DNA of 64,000 bases, taken from assembly GCA_000688615.1 (NCBI GenBank), contig JHVA01000001.1, positions 1,364,001 through 1,428,000 on the forward strand. The letters run 5' to 3'. Made by a program: the position numbers and the translations under genes. Within the stretch, counting starts at the first letter, position 1, and every line of letters starts with the position of its first letter. Of this stretch, positions 54,541 to 63,288 are shown piece by piece. The notes under the pieces were generated by a model. The model saw only the letters and a program-made list of their open reading frames with translations, made no database searches and was not told where the DNA came from. The DNA is from Acidobacteriaceae bacterium KBS 146. Lineage in GTDB: Bacteria > Acidobacteriota > Terriglobia > Terriglobales > Acidobacteriaceae.

Positions 54541-56349
54541 ATGATGATGGATCGACTCAAACCTCTCAATCCTTACCTCAAGCGCTACTGGAAGTCGCTG
54601 GCCTGGGGTGGCGTCGCCGTCATCATCTACAACGTCGTCAAAGTTTTACTCCCCGTCGTCATCGGACATGCGATCGATGACATGCGTCACGGCATCACGC
54701 AACAGAAGATCCTCTTCCATGCACTGCGCCTTCTATTAATCGCTGCCGTCTCTGCGATCTTTCTCTATATCACCCGCCAGGTCATCATCGGCGCTTCTCG
54801 GGAGATTGAGTTCGATCTCCGCAACGACATCTTCTCTAATCTCGAACGCCAGTCGTCAAGCTACTATCACACGCATCGCACGGGCGACATCATGGCCCGA
54901 ACCACCAATGATCTCAACGCTGTTCGCCAGCTTCTCGGACCCGCGATCATGTACAGCGCCAACACCCTGGTGTTTACCTGTGCCGCCCTTCCGTTCATGT
55001 ACCGCATCAGCCCCAAGCTGACCTTCTTCGCCTTCGTTCCGTTACCGGCGGCCTCGGTCATCGTGCAGTACTTTGGAGCTCGCATTCATCGCCGTTTCGA
55101 GCGAATTCAGGCGATGTTCTCGGATATCTCAGCCAAAGCCCAGGAGAACTTCTCCGGTGCGCGCCTTATCCGCGCCTTCGCCCAGGAAGAAGCCGAGATC
55201 GCCTCCTTTGAGCAGGCCAACCAGGAATACATCCGCCGCAGCCTGTATCTCGTTCGACTGATGGCAATGCTCTGGCCTACGCTGGAGTTCGTCCTCGGCC
55301 TCTCGTTAATGATTACGCTGCTCGTCGGGGGTCACGAGGTCGTACAGCACCGCATCACGGTGGGCGAGTTCACCAGCTTCAACGTCTACATGGTCCAGCT
55401 CATCTGGCCGATCATCGCCATCGGCTGGGTCGTGAATCTCTTTCAGCGCGGAACCGCTTCTGTGGTTCGCATCGACGAGCTGCTCAAACAGCAACCATCG
55501 ATCGCCGATGATCCCGCACTGGTTGCCTGTCGTCCCAACCCGAACACACCCTCCGCCCACCTCACACCCGCCTCGGCTCACCTACCTCAGTGTTCCATTC
55601 ACGGCGATATCGAATTCCGCAATCTCTCGTTTGCCTATCCTGCCGGTCCCACCGTACTCCACAACATCAATCTCAGCGTTCCGGCCGGTTCATCCCTGGC
55701 TATCGTCGGTCCCACCGGCTCAGGAAAATCCACGCTGGTCTCTCTGATTGCTCGTCTGCAGGACGCGAACCCCGGCATGGTCCTCATCGATCATGCTCCC
55801 ATCCGTTCCTTCCCCCTCGCTGAGCTTCGCGCCAACATTGGGTTCGTGCCCCAGGAAACCTTCCTCTTCTCCGACACCATTCGTCACAACATCGCCTTCG
55901 GAACCCCCGAAGCAACGGATCAGCAGATCGAAGAGGCCGCTGGCATCGCTCACATCCGGAACGAAATCCTCGAGTTCCCACGTGGCTTCGAAACCATGGT
56001 CGGCGAGCGCGGCGTCACCCTCTCCGGTGGGCAAAAACAGCGCACCGCCATCGCTCGCGCCATCGTCCGCGATCCCCGGGTGCTGATTCTCGATGATGCC
56101 CTCGCCTCCGTCGACACCTACACCGAAGAGCGCATCCTCCAAGGTCTCGCCAAGGTCATGGATGGCCGAACCACCATCTTCATCTCTCACCGCACTTCAA
56201 CCGCTCGCAATGCCGACCAGATTGCGGTACTGGTGGAAGGCCGCATCGCAGAGTTGGGAACGCACGACGAGCTGCTCGCCCGCAACGGTTACTACACCAG
56301 TCTGTTTGAAAAGCAGCGCCTGGAGGAAGAGATCTCCGTCGCTACCTGA
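54541..56349 (+). CDS. ABC exporter half-transporter (MsbA/MdlB-like)
   Basis: A 602-residue protein with an N-terminal six-helix membrane domain (~15-320) and a C-terminal ATPase (~355-590). Motifs are Walker A GPTGSGKST, Q-loop FVPQETFLF, signature LSGGQKQR, Walker B RVLILDDALASVD and the H-loop ISHRTS. The glutamate normally following Walker B is aspartate (DDALASVD), a change seen in one half of heterodimeric exporters, so it may pair with another subunit elsewhere; no second half is adjacent. A Thr/Pro/His-rich insertion precedes the ATPase (~330-355). Substrate unknown (lipid or drug). Start is one of three ATGs at 54541. Confidence 0.93.
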   Translation: MMMDRLKPLNPYLKRYWKSLAWGGVAVIIYNVVKVLLPVVIGHAIDDMRHGITQQKILFHALRLLLIAAVSAIFLYITRQVIIGASREIEFDLRNDIFSNLERQSSSYYHTHRTGDIMARTTNDLNAVRQLLGPAIMYSANTLVFTCAALPFMYRISPKLTFFAFVPLPAASVIVQYFGARIHRRFERIQAMFSDISAKAQENFSGARLIRAFAQEEAEIASFEQANQEYIRRSLYLVRLMAMLWPTLEFVLGLSLMITLLVGGHEVVQHRITVGEFTSFNVYMVQLIWPIIAIGWVVNLFQRGTASVVRIDELLKQQPSIADDPALVACRPNPNTPSAHLTPASAHLPQCSIHGDIEFRNLSFAYPAGPTVLHNINLSVPAGSSLAIVGPTGSGKSTLVSLIARLQDANPGMVLIDHAPIRSFPLAELRANIGFVPQETFLFSDTIRHNIAFGTPEATDQQIEEAAGIAHIRNEILEFPRGFETMVGERGVTLSGGQKQRTAIARAIVRDPRVLILDDALASVDTYTEERILQGLAKVMDGRTTIFISHRTSTARNADQIAVLVEGRIAELGTHDELLARNGYYTSLFEKQRLEEEISVAT

Positions 56350-56380
56350 AGATCACTCATATGCAATTCCACTTGAGAGT

Positions 56381-56423
56381 GTGTCATCCTGAGCGAAGCG
56401 CAGCGAAGTCGAAGGAGCTGTGG
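56381..56423 (+). repeat. Dispersed intergenic repeat, copy 4
   Basis: GTGTCATCCTGAGCGAAGCG is identical to the start of copy 1 at 41233, continuing to GTCGAAGGAGCTGTGG. It lies 31 bases after the ABC exporter stop. Confidence 0.75.
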
Positions 56424-56485
56424 TTTTATCGCAAGCACATAGTAAGCTCTTGTCCGAAGTTTCTTACAAACCCCAAGCTGCTGAC

Positions 56486-57361
56486 TCAGCGCCCTTCTGC
56501 TGCCCTTCGCGCCGCAAACTCCGCTGGCGTAGGAATCGGATCGAGATCTCTCCCGGCAAACATCTCTCTGAAGATGTGAACCATCTCGTCCTTGATCAGC
56601 CCATTGGTCGCCAGAACTTCGCGACTATCCAGCGTGAACGTGCCACCATCGAAGTGCGACACCGTACCGCCTGCCTCCGTCACCAGTAGAACGCCCGCAG
56701 ACGTGTCCCAGGGATTCAGGTTGAACTCCCAGAATCCTTCCAGCCTTCCAGAAGCAACATACGCTAGGTCCAGAGCAGCCGAACCGGCACGCCTTACTCC
56801 ATGGGAGCGAAGCGTGATCTGGTAATAGAAATAGGCATTCGGATTCAGATGCCGCTTGTGGCTCGGGAATCCCGTCGCGGTCAGCGACTCCTGCAGGGTC
56901 TTTGTCTTTGAGACATGTATCTGTTTCCCGTTCAGCCACGCGCCCTTACCGCGCTCAGCCACAAACATCTCATCGCGAAGCGGATCATAGACCACACCTG
57001 CGACCAGCACACCGTCTTCATCTTGCTTCAGCCCAGCTGGGCGATGCTCCAGCCCGAGCACGACCGCAAACGCCGGGAAGCCATGAGCAAAGTTGGTCGT
57101 TCCATCCAACGGATCTACATACCAGCGATACTCGCTGTCCAGAGCATCGCGCGTACCCTCTTCACCATAGATGCCATGCGTCGGGAAGGCTGCCTGGAGC
57201 CTCTCGCGAATCAATTTCTCACTGTTCTTATCGGCTTCAGTAACCAGGTCCACATCGCCCTTGTACTCTGCGGTGACACCCTTTTCATAGAAGCCCTTTA
57301 GAAGCGCGCCAGCTTCGCGAGCAATCTCCTGTGCCTTGTGTGCAAACTCAAATTGATTCAC
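56486..57361 (-). CDS. Inositol monophosphatase family protein (SuhB-like)
   Basis: A 291-residue Mg-dependent phosphatase with all family motifs: VTEADKNSE, GEEG, the metal-binding DPLDGTTNFAHGFP, and the C-terminal WDTSAGVLLVTEAGG. Length is slightly above the ~265 of SuhB because of an insert containing AGLKQDEDG and a C-terminal extension. Possible substrates are inositol phosphates, histidinol phosphate, 3'-phosphoadenosine 5'-phosphate or fructose bisphosphate; motifs alone do not discriminate. The start is GTG with GAGGG upstream. It is monocistronic, 115 bases downstream of the VWFA gene on the same strand. Confidence 0.92.
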   Translation of the reverse strand: MNQFEFAHKAQEIAREAGALLKGFYEKGVTAEYKGDVDLVTEADKNSEKLIRERLQAAFPTHGIYGEEGTRDALDSEYRWYVDPLDGTTNFAHGFPAFAVVLGLEHRPAGLKQDEDGVLVAGVVYDPLRDEMFVAERGKGAWLNGKQIHVSKTKTLQESLTATGFPSHKRHLNPNAYFYYQITLRSHGVRRAGSAALDLAYVASGRLEGFWEFNLNPWDTSAGVLLVTEAGGTVSHFDGGTFTLDSREVLATNGLIKDEMVHIFREMFAGRDLDPIPTPAEFAARRAAEGR

Positions 57362-57476
57362 GCAATCCCTCGTACCTCTACTCTAAATGCCTTCGCTTTA
57401 TATCATTCCGAGCACGGGCCAGGAATTCCCTGGTTGGCCCACAAATCAGCGAATGCATAACAAACCACCAGCGGCT

Positions 57477-58469
57477 TCATCGCCCGTCCGAGTAGTAGCC
57501 ACTGCGATGCCGTAGCTTGTATTGCCCTTGCAATGCAGGATCTTTCATCGCTACTCGTACCGAACGAAATGCGTCGTCGCCTCGGTGCTGCGGAGCATAG
57601 TAACCCAGCACATATTGCGTCCTCAGGTCCTCGGACACGCGTGCGAACGCCGGCTCAAGGTCCTTCTTGTCCTCGACGTAGAAGTACTTTCCGCCTGTGT
57701 CGTTCGCCATTTGAATGAGGGCATGCTCTCCCCCCGTATTTCTTCCGGCGTCCTCCCAGACTGGCACAACGATGATGGCGTACATCATCGCTCCTGCCCT
57801 CTGGGCCTCCTCAAGGGCCTGGCTGTAGCGCGACCGCTTCGCTGTGTCCTCGCCATCCGTGATCACCACAACGATGCGACGGCGGCCAGCATCGTTCTTC
57901 GTCTGCGAGAGTCTCTCCGATGCGAGAAAAATCGCATCGTAGAGAGCCGTCTCGTCTCCGAGCTGCAGCTCATTCAGGCCGCTCTCGATCCTCTTCTTCT
58001 GATTCGTAAAGGGAACAATTTCGCGCACACTGTCAGAGAAATCCATCAGGTCCAGTTCATCCTGGTCGCGCAACAGCGCATTAACAAAGTGCTTCGCCGC
58101 GCTCTTCTCCAGTCGCTCATCCCGCAAAACACTTTTGCTCGCGTCAATCGCAAGCACAATCGACAGGGGCGTCGAAGACTCCTTCTCAAAGTACGCTATC
58201 TTCTGCGGCTTTCCGTCTTCTGAGATCTCGAAGTCATCCTTGCCCAATCCTCCGATCGGAGCGCCGTTCTTATCCATCACACTAACTGCAATATTCACCA
58301 GCCGCGATTGCACGCGTATGGTGGGAACCTGTCCCTGCTTTGGCGCTGCCTGCTGTTGCTGATCGGCATCCGGCTCGACCGGCTGCATAGGCGGTCGCCT
58401 CACGATGGGAGCCTGTGCAAGCATTGCGGTCCCCAGAAGCCATCCCATCGCCGAAACAACCACCCTCAC
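57477..58469 (-). CDS. VWFA-related acidobacterial-type exported protein with intact MIDAS
   Basis: A 330-residue exported protein of the same group as the one at 32384-33463. A short signal (~1-19) is followed by a Pro/Gln-rich linker, the N-terminal domain (VSVMDKNGAPIGGLGKDDFEIS) and a von Willebrand A domain whose metal site is complete (IDASKS), with later LMDFSDSV, VVVITDGED and the group-specific C-terminal RTQYVLGYYAP. Its function is unknown; VWA domains mediate metal-dependent protein contacts. The GTG start overlaps the moaE stop by 4 bases (GTGA), so it is co-translated with the molybdopterin synthase genes. Confidence 0.9.
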   Translation of the reverse strand: MRVVVSAMGWLLGTAMLAQAPIVRRPPMQPVEPDADQQQQAAPKQGQVPTIRVQSRLVNIAVSVMDKNGAPIGGLGKDDFEISEDGKPQKIAYFEKESSTPLSIVLAIDASKSVLRDERLEKSAAKHFVNALLRDQDELDLMDFSDSVREIVPFTNQKKRIESGLNELQLGDETALYDAIFLASERLSQTKNDAGRRRIVVVITDGEDTAKRSRYSQALEEAQRAGAMMYAIIVVPVWEDAGRNTGGEHALIQMANDTGGKYFYVEDKKDLEPAFARVSEDLRTQYVLGYYAPQHRGDDAFRSVRVAMKDPALQGQYKLRHRSGYYSDGR

Positions 58470-59002
58470 AACGGCTCCTTCTCAACCGGGACGGCCGCTC
58501 GAGCAACGCCGCCCCCTTCGGGAAATGGTTTCCCGTCGGCCAATTGCCCAACCGTCTCAGTTGCTAAGGCAACGCCGACGCCTTCGGGAAATGGTTCCCC
58601 GTCGGCCCAAACTGCTCCATCGACAAACTGTTCCTTCTTCCAGATTGGAACCGTCCGCTTCAGCGTATCGATCAGCCAGCGGCAAGCCTCAAACGCCGCT
58701 CCACGGTGTGCCGAAGCCACGACCACCAACACGCTCGTCTCGCCCACTACCAGCCGTCCGAGCCGGTGCACCAGCGCAACATCTCTTACACCAAACCGTT
58801 CTATGGCCTCTGTGACAAGTGCACGCATCTGCTCCAGTGCCATCTCGCGATAAGCCTCGTAGTCCAGGTGCAGCGTCTTACGGCCACGCGTATTGTCGCG
58901 AACGATCCCATCGAAGACACAGACCGCACCATCGGCACCCGCCTTCGCCTCCGCGACAATCTCTGCCGCCGGAATCACGCCATCTACGATCTCGACCCTC
59001 AC
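58466..59002 (-). CDS. moaE: Molybdopterin synthase catalytic subunit (MoaE) with duplicated C-terminal tail
   Basis: A 178-residue protein that, with MoaD, inserts two sulfurs into precursor Z to form molybdopterin. Family marks are GAVCVFDGIVRDN, the VALVHRLGRLVVGE block, SAHRGAAFEACRWLIDTLKRTVPIWKKE (the latter holding the catalytic lysines) and FVDGAVWADGE. It is longer than usual (~150) because the final strand region is duplicated: ADGEPFPEG and ADGKPFPEG are 22 residues apart, matching a DNA repeat. The start is GTG, overlapping moaD's stop. Order moaD-moaE-VWFA, all overlapping. Confidence 0.93.
   Translation of the reverse strand: MRVEIVDGVIPAAEIVAEAKAGADGAVCVFDGIVRDNTRGRKTLHLDYEAYREMALEQMRALVTEAIERFGVRDVALVHRLGRLVVGETSVLVVVASAHRGAAFEACRWLIDTLKRTVPIWKKEQFVDGAVWADGEPFPEGVGVALATETVGQLADGKPFPEGGGVARAAVPVEKEPL
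58504..58610. repeat. 66-bp-period direct repeat in the 3' end of moaE
   Basis: CAACGCCG, three variable bases, then CCTTCGGGAAATGGTTYCCC and GTCGGCC occur from 58504 and again from 58570. The period of 66 bases (22 codons) keeps the frame, giving the repeated ADGxPFPEG peptide. Confidence 0.8.
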
Positions 59003-59253
59003 TGCCCCCCTCCACTCACAGGTGGCAACAATGCCACCTCATCTCCATCCTGAAGAGTGTCTTCCGCCTTTGCGTATTCGCGATTGACAGCTACCGCCAT
59101 GGAGCGCGCCCACTCTCTCTCCGGACCCAACCTGCCCTCGAACAGAACAGCAGTCAGATCTGCAACACGAGCTCCCTTCTGCAAATCCAGAACCTTGTCC
59201 TCAGTCCCGAAGATCTCCTTCAGTACACCAAAAAATAAGACCCGAACTCGCAT
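58999..59253 (-). CDS. moaD: Molybdopterin synthase sulfur carrier subunit (MoaD-like) with non-canonical C-terminus
   Basis: An 84-residue ubiquitin-fold protein (MRVRVLFFGVLKEIFG, AVNREYAKAEDTLQDGDEVALLPPVSGG) that carries the thiocarboxylate used by MoaE. Canonical MoaD ends in exposed Gly-Gly; here the chain ends GGGQ, so a residue follows the glycines and would have to be removed, or the terminus is inactive. Start chosen at the ATG of MRVRV, the family N-terminus; further in-frame starts upstream add unrelated residues. The stop overlaps the moaE GTG. Assignment rests on fold, size and the moaE neighbour. Confidence 0.88.
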   Translation of the reverse strand: MRVRVLFFGVLKEIFGTEDKVLDLQKGARVADLTAVLFEGRLGPEREWARSMAVAVNREYAKAEDTLQDGDEVALLPPVSGGGQ

Positions 59254-59433
59254 ACTTTGAAGCATACGCGAACCCAGATCTTTGACTCGATCGCGGAGCA
59301 AAACATCACCAGCATGCGGTCAAACCACCCTTCGGATCCTTGCCAGCCGCAGAAACATCGCCCCGCTCACACCACCCCCCAAAATCTGATCTCCGGACTG
59401 TACACTTTAGGGGAAAGAAGCAGGTAATGCTCC

Positions 59434-60057
59434 ATGACCCTTCGTCGGCTCCGTTGCTCAAAACTCTTCCAGATCCCTCTTCTGATTCTTGCCTTTTGTT
59501 CTTCGTTAAGTTTTGCGCAACAGGTCGTTCAGCGAGGTCCATTCGGCAAGCCCATCGCCGTCTACGATGAGACCCAGCAGTGGAGCACGCCCATCCTCCT
59601 TTCCTCCGACAACGACATCGAAATCTATATTCCCGATGTCACAGCAAACGACTGGCTCAGCCGCAACTATTCTGATTTCGCAATCCGCGGAATCTATACC
59701 CTGTCCCTGTTCACTCGCTACAAGACCGCTGCGGCCTGCCGCGCTAACCAGACAAGCTGGGGCATGGGCGACGCCGAACATCTCGACGCCTGCAAAGACA
59801 TCGGATATCGAGTCCGCCAGGTCAAAATCGAGCCCGGCCAGAAATCTGTCCAGATCCTCATGGCCGCCATGGTCGACCGCAACGGACAGCTCGACACTGC
59901 ATCGATTCAACAGACGCCCACCTTCAGAACCTGGGATCAACTGGACGCTACGGTGCAGAAAGCCATCCTCAAAGCAAACGAACTCGTCGTCAGGCAAATG
60001 CGAATCTACGACGCCCGGATGCAGAACACCTCTTCGCGCCCCGCTCCTGTCGAGTAG
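59434..60057 (+). CDS. Exported protein of unknown function
   Basis: I do not recognise this 207-residue protein. It has a signal peptide (basic start, IPLLILAFCSSLSFA, cleavage after ~28) and a soluble body with two cysteines (in AACRAN and DACKDIGY) that may form a disulfide. The sequence is evenly mixed with several aromatic and acidic stretches and no repeats or membrane segment. The start is ATG with AGGTAA upstream. It is flanked by divergent moaD and convergent DUF488 genes, so it is monocistronic. Confidence 0.75.
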   Translation: MTLRRLRCSKLFQIPLLILAFCSSLSFAQQVVQRGPFGKPIAVYDETQQWSTPILLSSDNDIEIYIPDVTANDWLSRNYSDFAIRGIYTLSLFTRYKTAAACRANQTSWGMGDAEHLDACKDIGYRVRQVKIEPGQKSVQILMAAMVDRNGQLDTASIQQTPTFRTWDQLDATVQKAILKANELVVRQMRIYDARMQNTSSRPAPVE

Positions 60058-60070
60058 ACCAGCGTCAAAA

Positions 60071-60607
60071 TCAGTGGAACAGCACAGGCTCCTTGGGGTA
60101 CCAGACTCGTCCCTGCTCCACTTGAGCAAACGAGGTCAGCTTGTGCAATCTTCGGGAGCTCTGGCCATCCGGCTTTACCAGGACATCCTCCACCATCAAC
60201 CCGCGCGCCCCTACCGCATCCGCAATTAACGACCGGTGACATCGCCATGGCACCGCCTCCGCGCACATCACCACCGTCTTTTCAATCTCCCGAAGGCCCA
60301 CCAGCCAGTCGATCTCCGTCCTAAACGTAGCAGTCTGCATATAGTCGGCATATCCGCGAAAGCTATCGTTCCTCCAGCCCGTGTTGATGCTCTCGGGCTC
60401 TGATGGCCGTCTGCCTCCCAGTCCTTCGCGCCACACTCCCCGGATCCCCGTCTCTTCCAGCGATCGAAACAACGCGGCCTGTGAAAACTGCGGATGCCGG
60501 CGCGAGCCTGGAAACCTTCGCACGTCCACCAGCGTCTCGACGCCGTTCTCCTTCAACGCCAGCAGAAACGCCTCAATCGAAAGTGTGGAATGTCCAATGG
60601 TCATCAT
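60071..60607 (-). CDS. DUF488 family protein
   Basis: A 178-residue cytosolic protein with the DUF488 pattern: IGHSTLSIEAFLLALKENGVETLVDVRRFPGSRRHPQF near the N-terminus, then MCAEAVPWRCHRSLIADA with the conserved cysteine/histidine. The family is widespread and of unknown biochemical function. It converges with the exported protein gene (13-base gap) and lies downstream of lon, from which a terminator separates it. Confidence 0.9.
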   Translation of the reverse strand: MMTIGHSTLSIEAFLLALKENGVETLVDVRRFPGSRRHPQFSQAALFRSLEETGIRGVWREGLGGRRPSEPESINTGWRNDSFRGYADYMQTATFRTEIDWLVGLREIEKTVVMCAEAVPWRCHRSLIADAVGARGLMVEDVLVKPDGQSSRRLHKLTSFAQVEQGRVWYPKEPVLFH

Positions 60608-60714
60608 CGCTTCGTCTCTCCACGGTGCGACTCAACCCGGAAGCTTTCATCTACAAAGAGTCTCACTCTGAAGTGGCCCCTCATCCACCAACAATCCGTC
60701 CTCATTAACGATTT

Positions 60715-60750
60715 GAAACAAAAAGGCGGCCCGGGAAACCCCGAACCGCC
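60715..60750 (-). terminator. Intrinsic terminator of lon
   Basis: On the minus strand AGGCGG-TT-CGGG-loop-CCCG-GG-CCGCCT forms a two-part GC stem directly followed by TTTTGTTTC. It starts 20 bases after the lon stop. The remaining bases of the 60608-60770 gap hold the DUF488 promoter region. Confidence 0.85.
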
Positions 60751-60770
60751 TCTCTCATCAACATCAGCCC

Positions 60771-63215
60771 TTATGCTGAGGCGTGAATCACCTCTTCGCG
60801 AACCGCCTCGTCCTCGGCCTCTTCCTGCACCGTCTTCGGAAGCGCAACCGCAAGCACCTCTTCGATCCGCGTAGCGTAGTGGATCTTCACGTTGTCGATC
60901 TGATCCGGCGTCAGATCTTCGTCCACCTGGGTCTTGCACTCCAGCGGAAGAATCACGTCCCGGACTCCCGCGCGCTTGGCCGCAAGGAACTTCTCCTTGA
61001 TGCCTCCCACCGGCAGCACGTTGCCGCTCAGCGTAATCTCTCCGGTCATCGCCGTCAGCGGATGCACAGGAGTGTCCGTCAACAGACTCACCAGTGCCGT
61101 CGCCATCGTGACGCCTGCCGAAGGTCCGTCCTTTGGAATCGCTCCCGCCGGAACATGGATATGGATATCCGTGTCCTTCGTGAAGTCCTGCTCCAGGCCG
61201 AACTTCGCTGCATTCGAGCGTACCCAGGTCAGCGCGGCCTGCATGCTCTCCTTCATCACGTCGCCAATCTGGCCGGTGATCGTGAAGCCGCCCTTACCCT
61301 TCATCTTGTTCGCCTCGATGAAGAGGACGTCTCCGCCCGCTGGAGTCCACGCCAATCCAACCGCTACGCCCGGCCGTTTTGTCCGTTCCGCGATCTCGGT
61401 ATCCACGCGAACCTTGATGCCGCCCAGGAACTCGTGGACTACCTCTGGCGTGATCGTGATCTTCTCCGTCGCACCTTCAGCAATTTTGCGAGCTACCTTG
61501 CGAACCACCGTTCCTATCTGCTGCTCCAGTCTGCGCACACCGGCCTCACGCGTATAGTGCCGTGCTACCAGCGCCACGCTTTCGGTTGGGAAATCGATCA
61601 TTGCCGGATCCACGCCGTTCTCTTTAATCTGCCGGGGAACCAGGTACCGTTCTGCGATATTGACCTTCTCCTCCTCGGTGTAGCCGGTCAGCTCGATGAT
61701 CTCCATACGATCAAGCAACGGTCCCGGAATCGTATCCAGCTGGTTGGCCGTGCAGATAAACAGAACCTTGCTCAAGTCGAATGGCTGATCGAGATAGTTG
61801 TCGCGGAACGTGTTGTTCTGTTCCGGGTCCAGCGTCTCAAGCAACGCGCTCGCGGGGTCGCCCCTGAAGTCGCGTCCCAGCTTGTCGATCTCATCCAGCA
61901 TGAAGACCGGATCGTTCACCTCGACCCTCTTCAGGTGCTGAATGATCTGTCCCGGCAACGCTCCAATGTAGGTTCGCCGATGTCCGCGAATCTCGGCCTC
62001 GTCGTGCATGCCGCCCAGCGAGATACGCGAGAACTTCCGTCCCAGCGCCTTCGCGATCGACCGCCCCAGCGAGGTCTTCCCCACGCCTGGAGGCCCAACG
62101 AAGCAAAGAATCGGTCCCTTCATGTCCGGCTTCAGCCGCCGGACCGAGAGGTAATCCAGAATGCGGTCCTTCACCTTTCTCAGTCCGTAGTGGTCCGCAT
62201 CCAGAATCTCCTTCGCCTTCTTGATGTCCACCTCGCCCGCCGAACTCTTCGACCACGGCAGCACCGCCAGCCACTCCACGTAGTTCCGTGTCAGGCTGTA
62301 ATCCGCAGCCATCGCGTTCATCCGGCTCAAGCGTGCCAGCTCCTTGAGAGCGTCCTTCTTGACCTCGTCGGGCATTCCCGCGGCTTCGATCTTCTCCTTC
62401 AGCTCGGCAATGTCCTTCTGGGTCTCATCAACGTCACCCAACTCCTTCTGGATGGCCTTGAGCTGCTCGCGGAGGTAGTAGTCCCGTTGCGACTGCTGTA
62501 CTGAGTCCTGCACCTCGGTCTGGATCTTATTGCGGAGCTGCTGTACCTCCAGCTCCTTGGCCAGATGCTGATTGATCCGCTCCAACCGCTTGGTTACATC
62601 CGGAGTCTCCAACAGCTCCTGCTTGTCCGTCGTCGTCAGAAACGGCAGGGACGAGCTGATAAAGTCCGCTAACCGGCCCGGCTCTTCGATATTGATCGCG
62701 ATCGTCTGCAGATCGTCCGACAACGTCGGAGAAGAGGTCACAATCTGCTGGAACTGGCTGACGACGTTTCGCTGCAGCGCCTCGGTCTCCGGAGATTTCT
62801 CGGGTTCGGTCTCCGCGATCACCTCGAACTCAGCCACCATGAACGGCTGTGTCTGTGTGAATTCACCCAGATGGACCCGCTCATTGCCTTCCGTGAAGAC
62901 AAAGAGACTCTGGTTCGGCATCTTCACGACTTTATGGACGGTCGCGCGCGTCCCAACCGCATACAGATCCGCTGCCTGAGGGGTATCCTGGCGAGCGTCC
63001 CTCTGGGCGACCACAAGGATCGACTTCTCCTCACCAAGCGATTGAATCAGTTGGATACTGCTATCTCGGCCCACCGTCAAAGGAAGGACCGCATGCGGGA
63101 AAAGAACCGTATCGCGCACAGGCAAAACCGGGATTGGCTGCTTGCCGTTCGCGCCTTCGTTTCCTTCCAAATTCTTTGCTGTCGGCTTGATAACACTTAC
63201 GAAATCGCTTGCCAT
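60771..63215 (-). CDS. lon: ATP-dependent protease Lon
   Basis: An 814-residue cytosolic AAA+ serine protease that degrades misfolded and regulatory proteins. The N-terminal LON domain (~25-220; IPVLPVRDTVLFPHAVLPLTV) is followed by a coiled-coil region, an AAA+ module with Walker A GPPGVGKTS and Walker B VFMLDEIDK, a sensor region, and the protease domain with catalytic serine in KDGPSAG and lysine in GGIKEKFLAAKRAG. Length is standard. Start chosen at ATG 63215 with GAAGGA upstream; the open frame upstream has no family match. It is followed by a strong terminator. Its neighbour upstream on the same strand is dnaJ, another protein-quality gene. Confidence 0.97.
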   Translation of the reverse strand: MASDFVSVIKPTAKNLEGNEGANGKQPIPVLPVRDTVLFPHAVLPLTVGRDSSIQLIQSLGEEKSILVVAQRDARQDTPQAADLYAVGTRATVHKVVKMPNQSLFVFTEGNERVHLGEFTQTQPFMVAEFEVIAETEPEKSPETEALQRNVVSQFQQIVTSSPTLSDDLQTIAINIEEPGRLADFISSSLPFLTTTDKQELLETPDVTKRLERINQHLAKELEVQQLRNKIQTEVQDSVQQSQRDYYLREQLKAIQKELGDVDETQKDIAELKEKIEAAGMPDEVKKDALKELARLSRMNAMAADYSLTRNYVEWLAVLPWSKSSAGEVDIKKAKEILDADHYGLRKVKDRILDYLSVRRLKPDMKGPILCFVGPPGVGKTSLGRSIAKALGRKFSRISLGGMHDEAEIRGHRRTYIGALPGQIIQHLKRVEVNDPVFMLDEIDKLGRDFRGDPASALLETLDPEQNNTFRDNYLDQPFDLSKVLFICTANQLDTIPGPLLDRMEIIELTGYTEEEKVNIAERYLVPRQIKENGVDPAMIDFPTESVALVARHYTREAGVRRLEQQIGTVVRKVARKIAEGATEKITITPEVVHEFLGGIKVRVDTEIAERTKRPGVAVGLAWTPAGGDVLFIEANKMKGKGGFTITGQIGDVMKESMQAALTWVRSNAAKFGLEQDFTKDTDIHIHVPAGAIPKDGPSAGVTMATALVSLLTDTPVHPLTAMTGEITLSGNVLPVGGIKEKFLAAKRAGVRDVILPLECKTQVDEDLTPDQIDNVKIHYATRIEEVLAVALPKTVQEEAEDEAVREEVIHASA

Positions 63216-63261
63216 TGAGTGTCCTTCTATCAAATTATTAGCTATTCGATGCAGCAACTGT

Positions 63262-63288
63262 TGTATAAGTCGCAAGCATCAAAATCAA
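63262..63288 (-). promoter_or_regulatory. Possible lon promoter
   Basis: Minus-strand TTGATT (63288-63283) and TATACA (63267-63262) are 15 bases apart, 47 bases upstream of the lon start. The spacing is short for a housekeeping promoter, and no heat-shock sigma-32 consensus was evident. Weak. Confidence 0.3.

Noticed and set aside
60783..62504. Plus-strand open frame (573 codons) opposite lon
   Set aside because: The Lon protein on the other strand is complete; the antisense frame is Arg/Leu/His-rich and typical of shadow frames.
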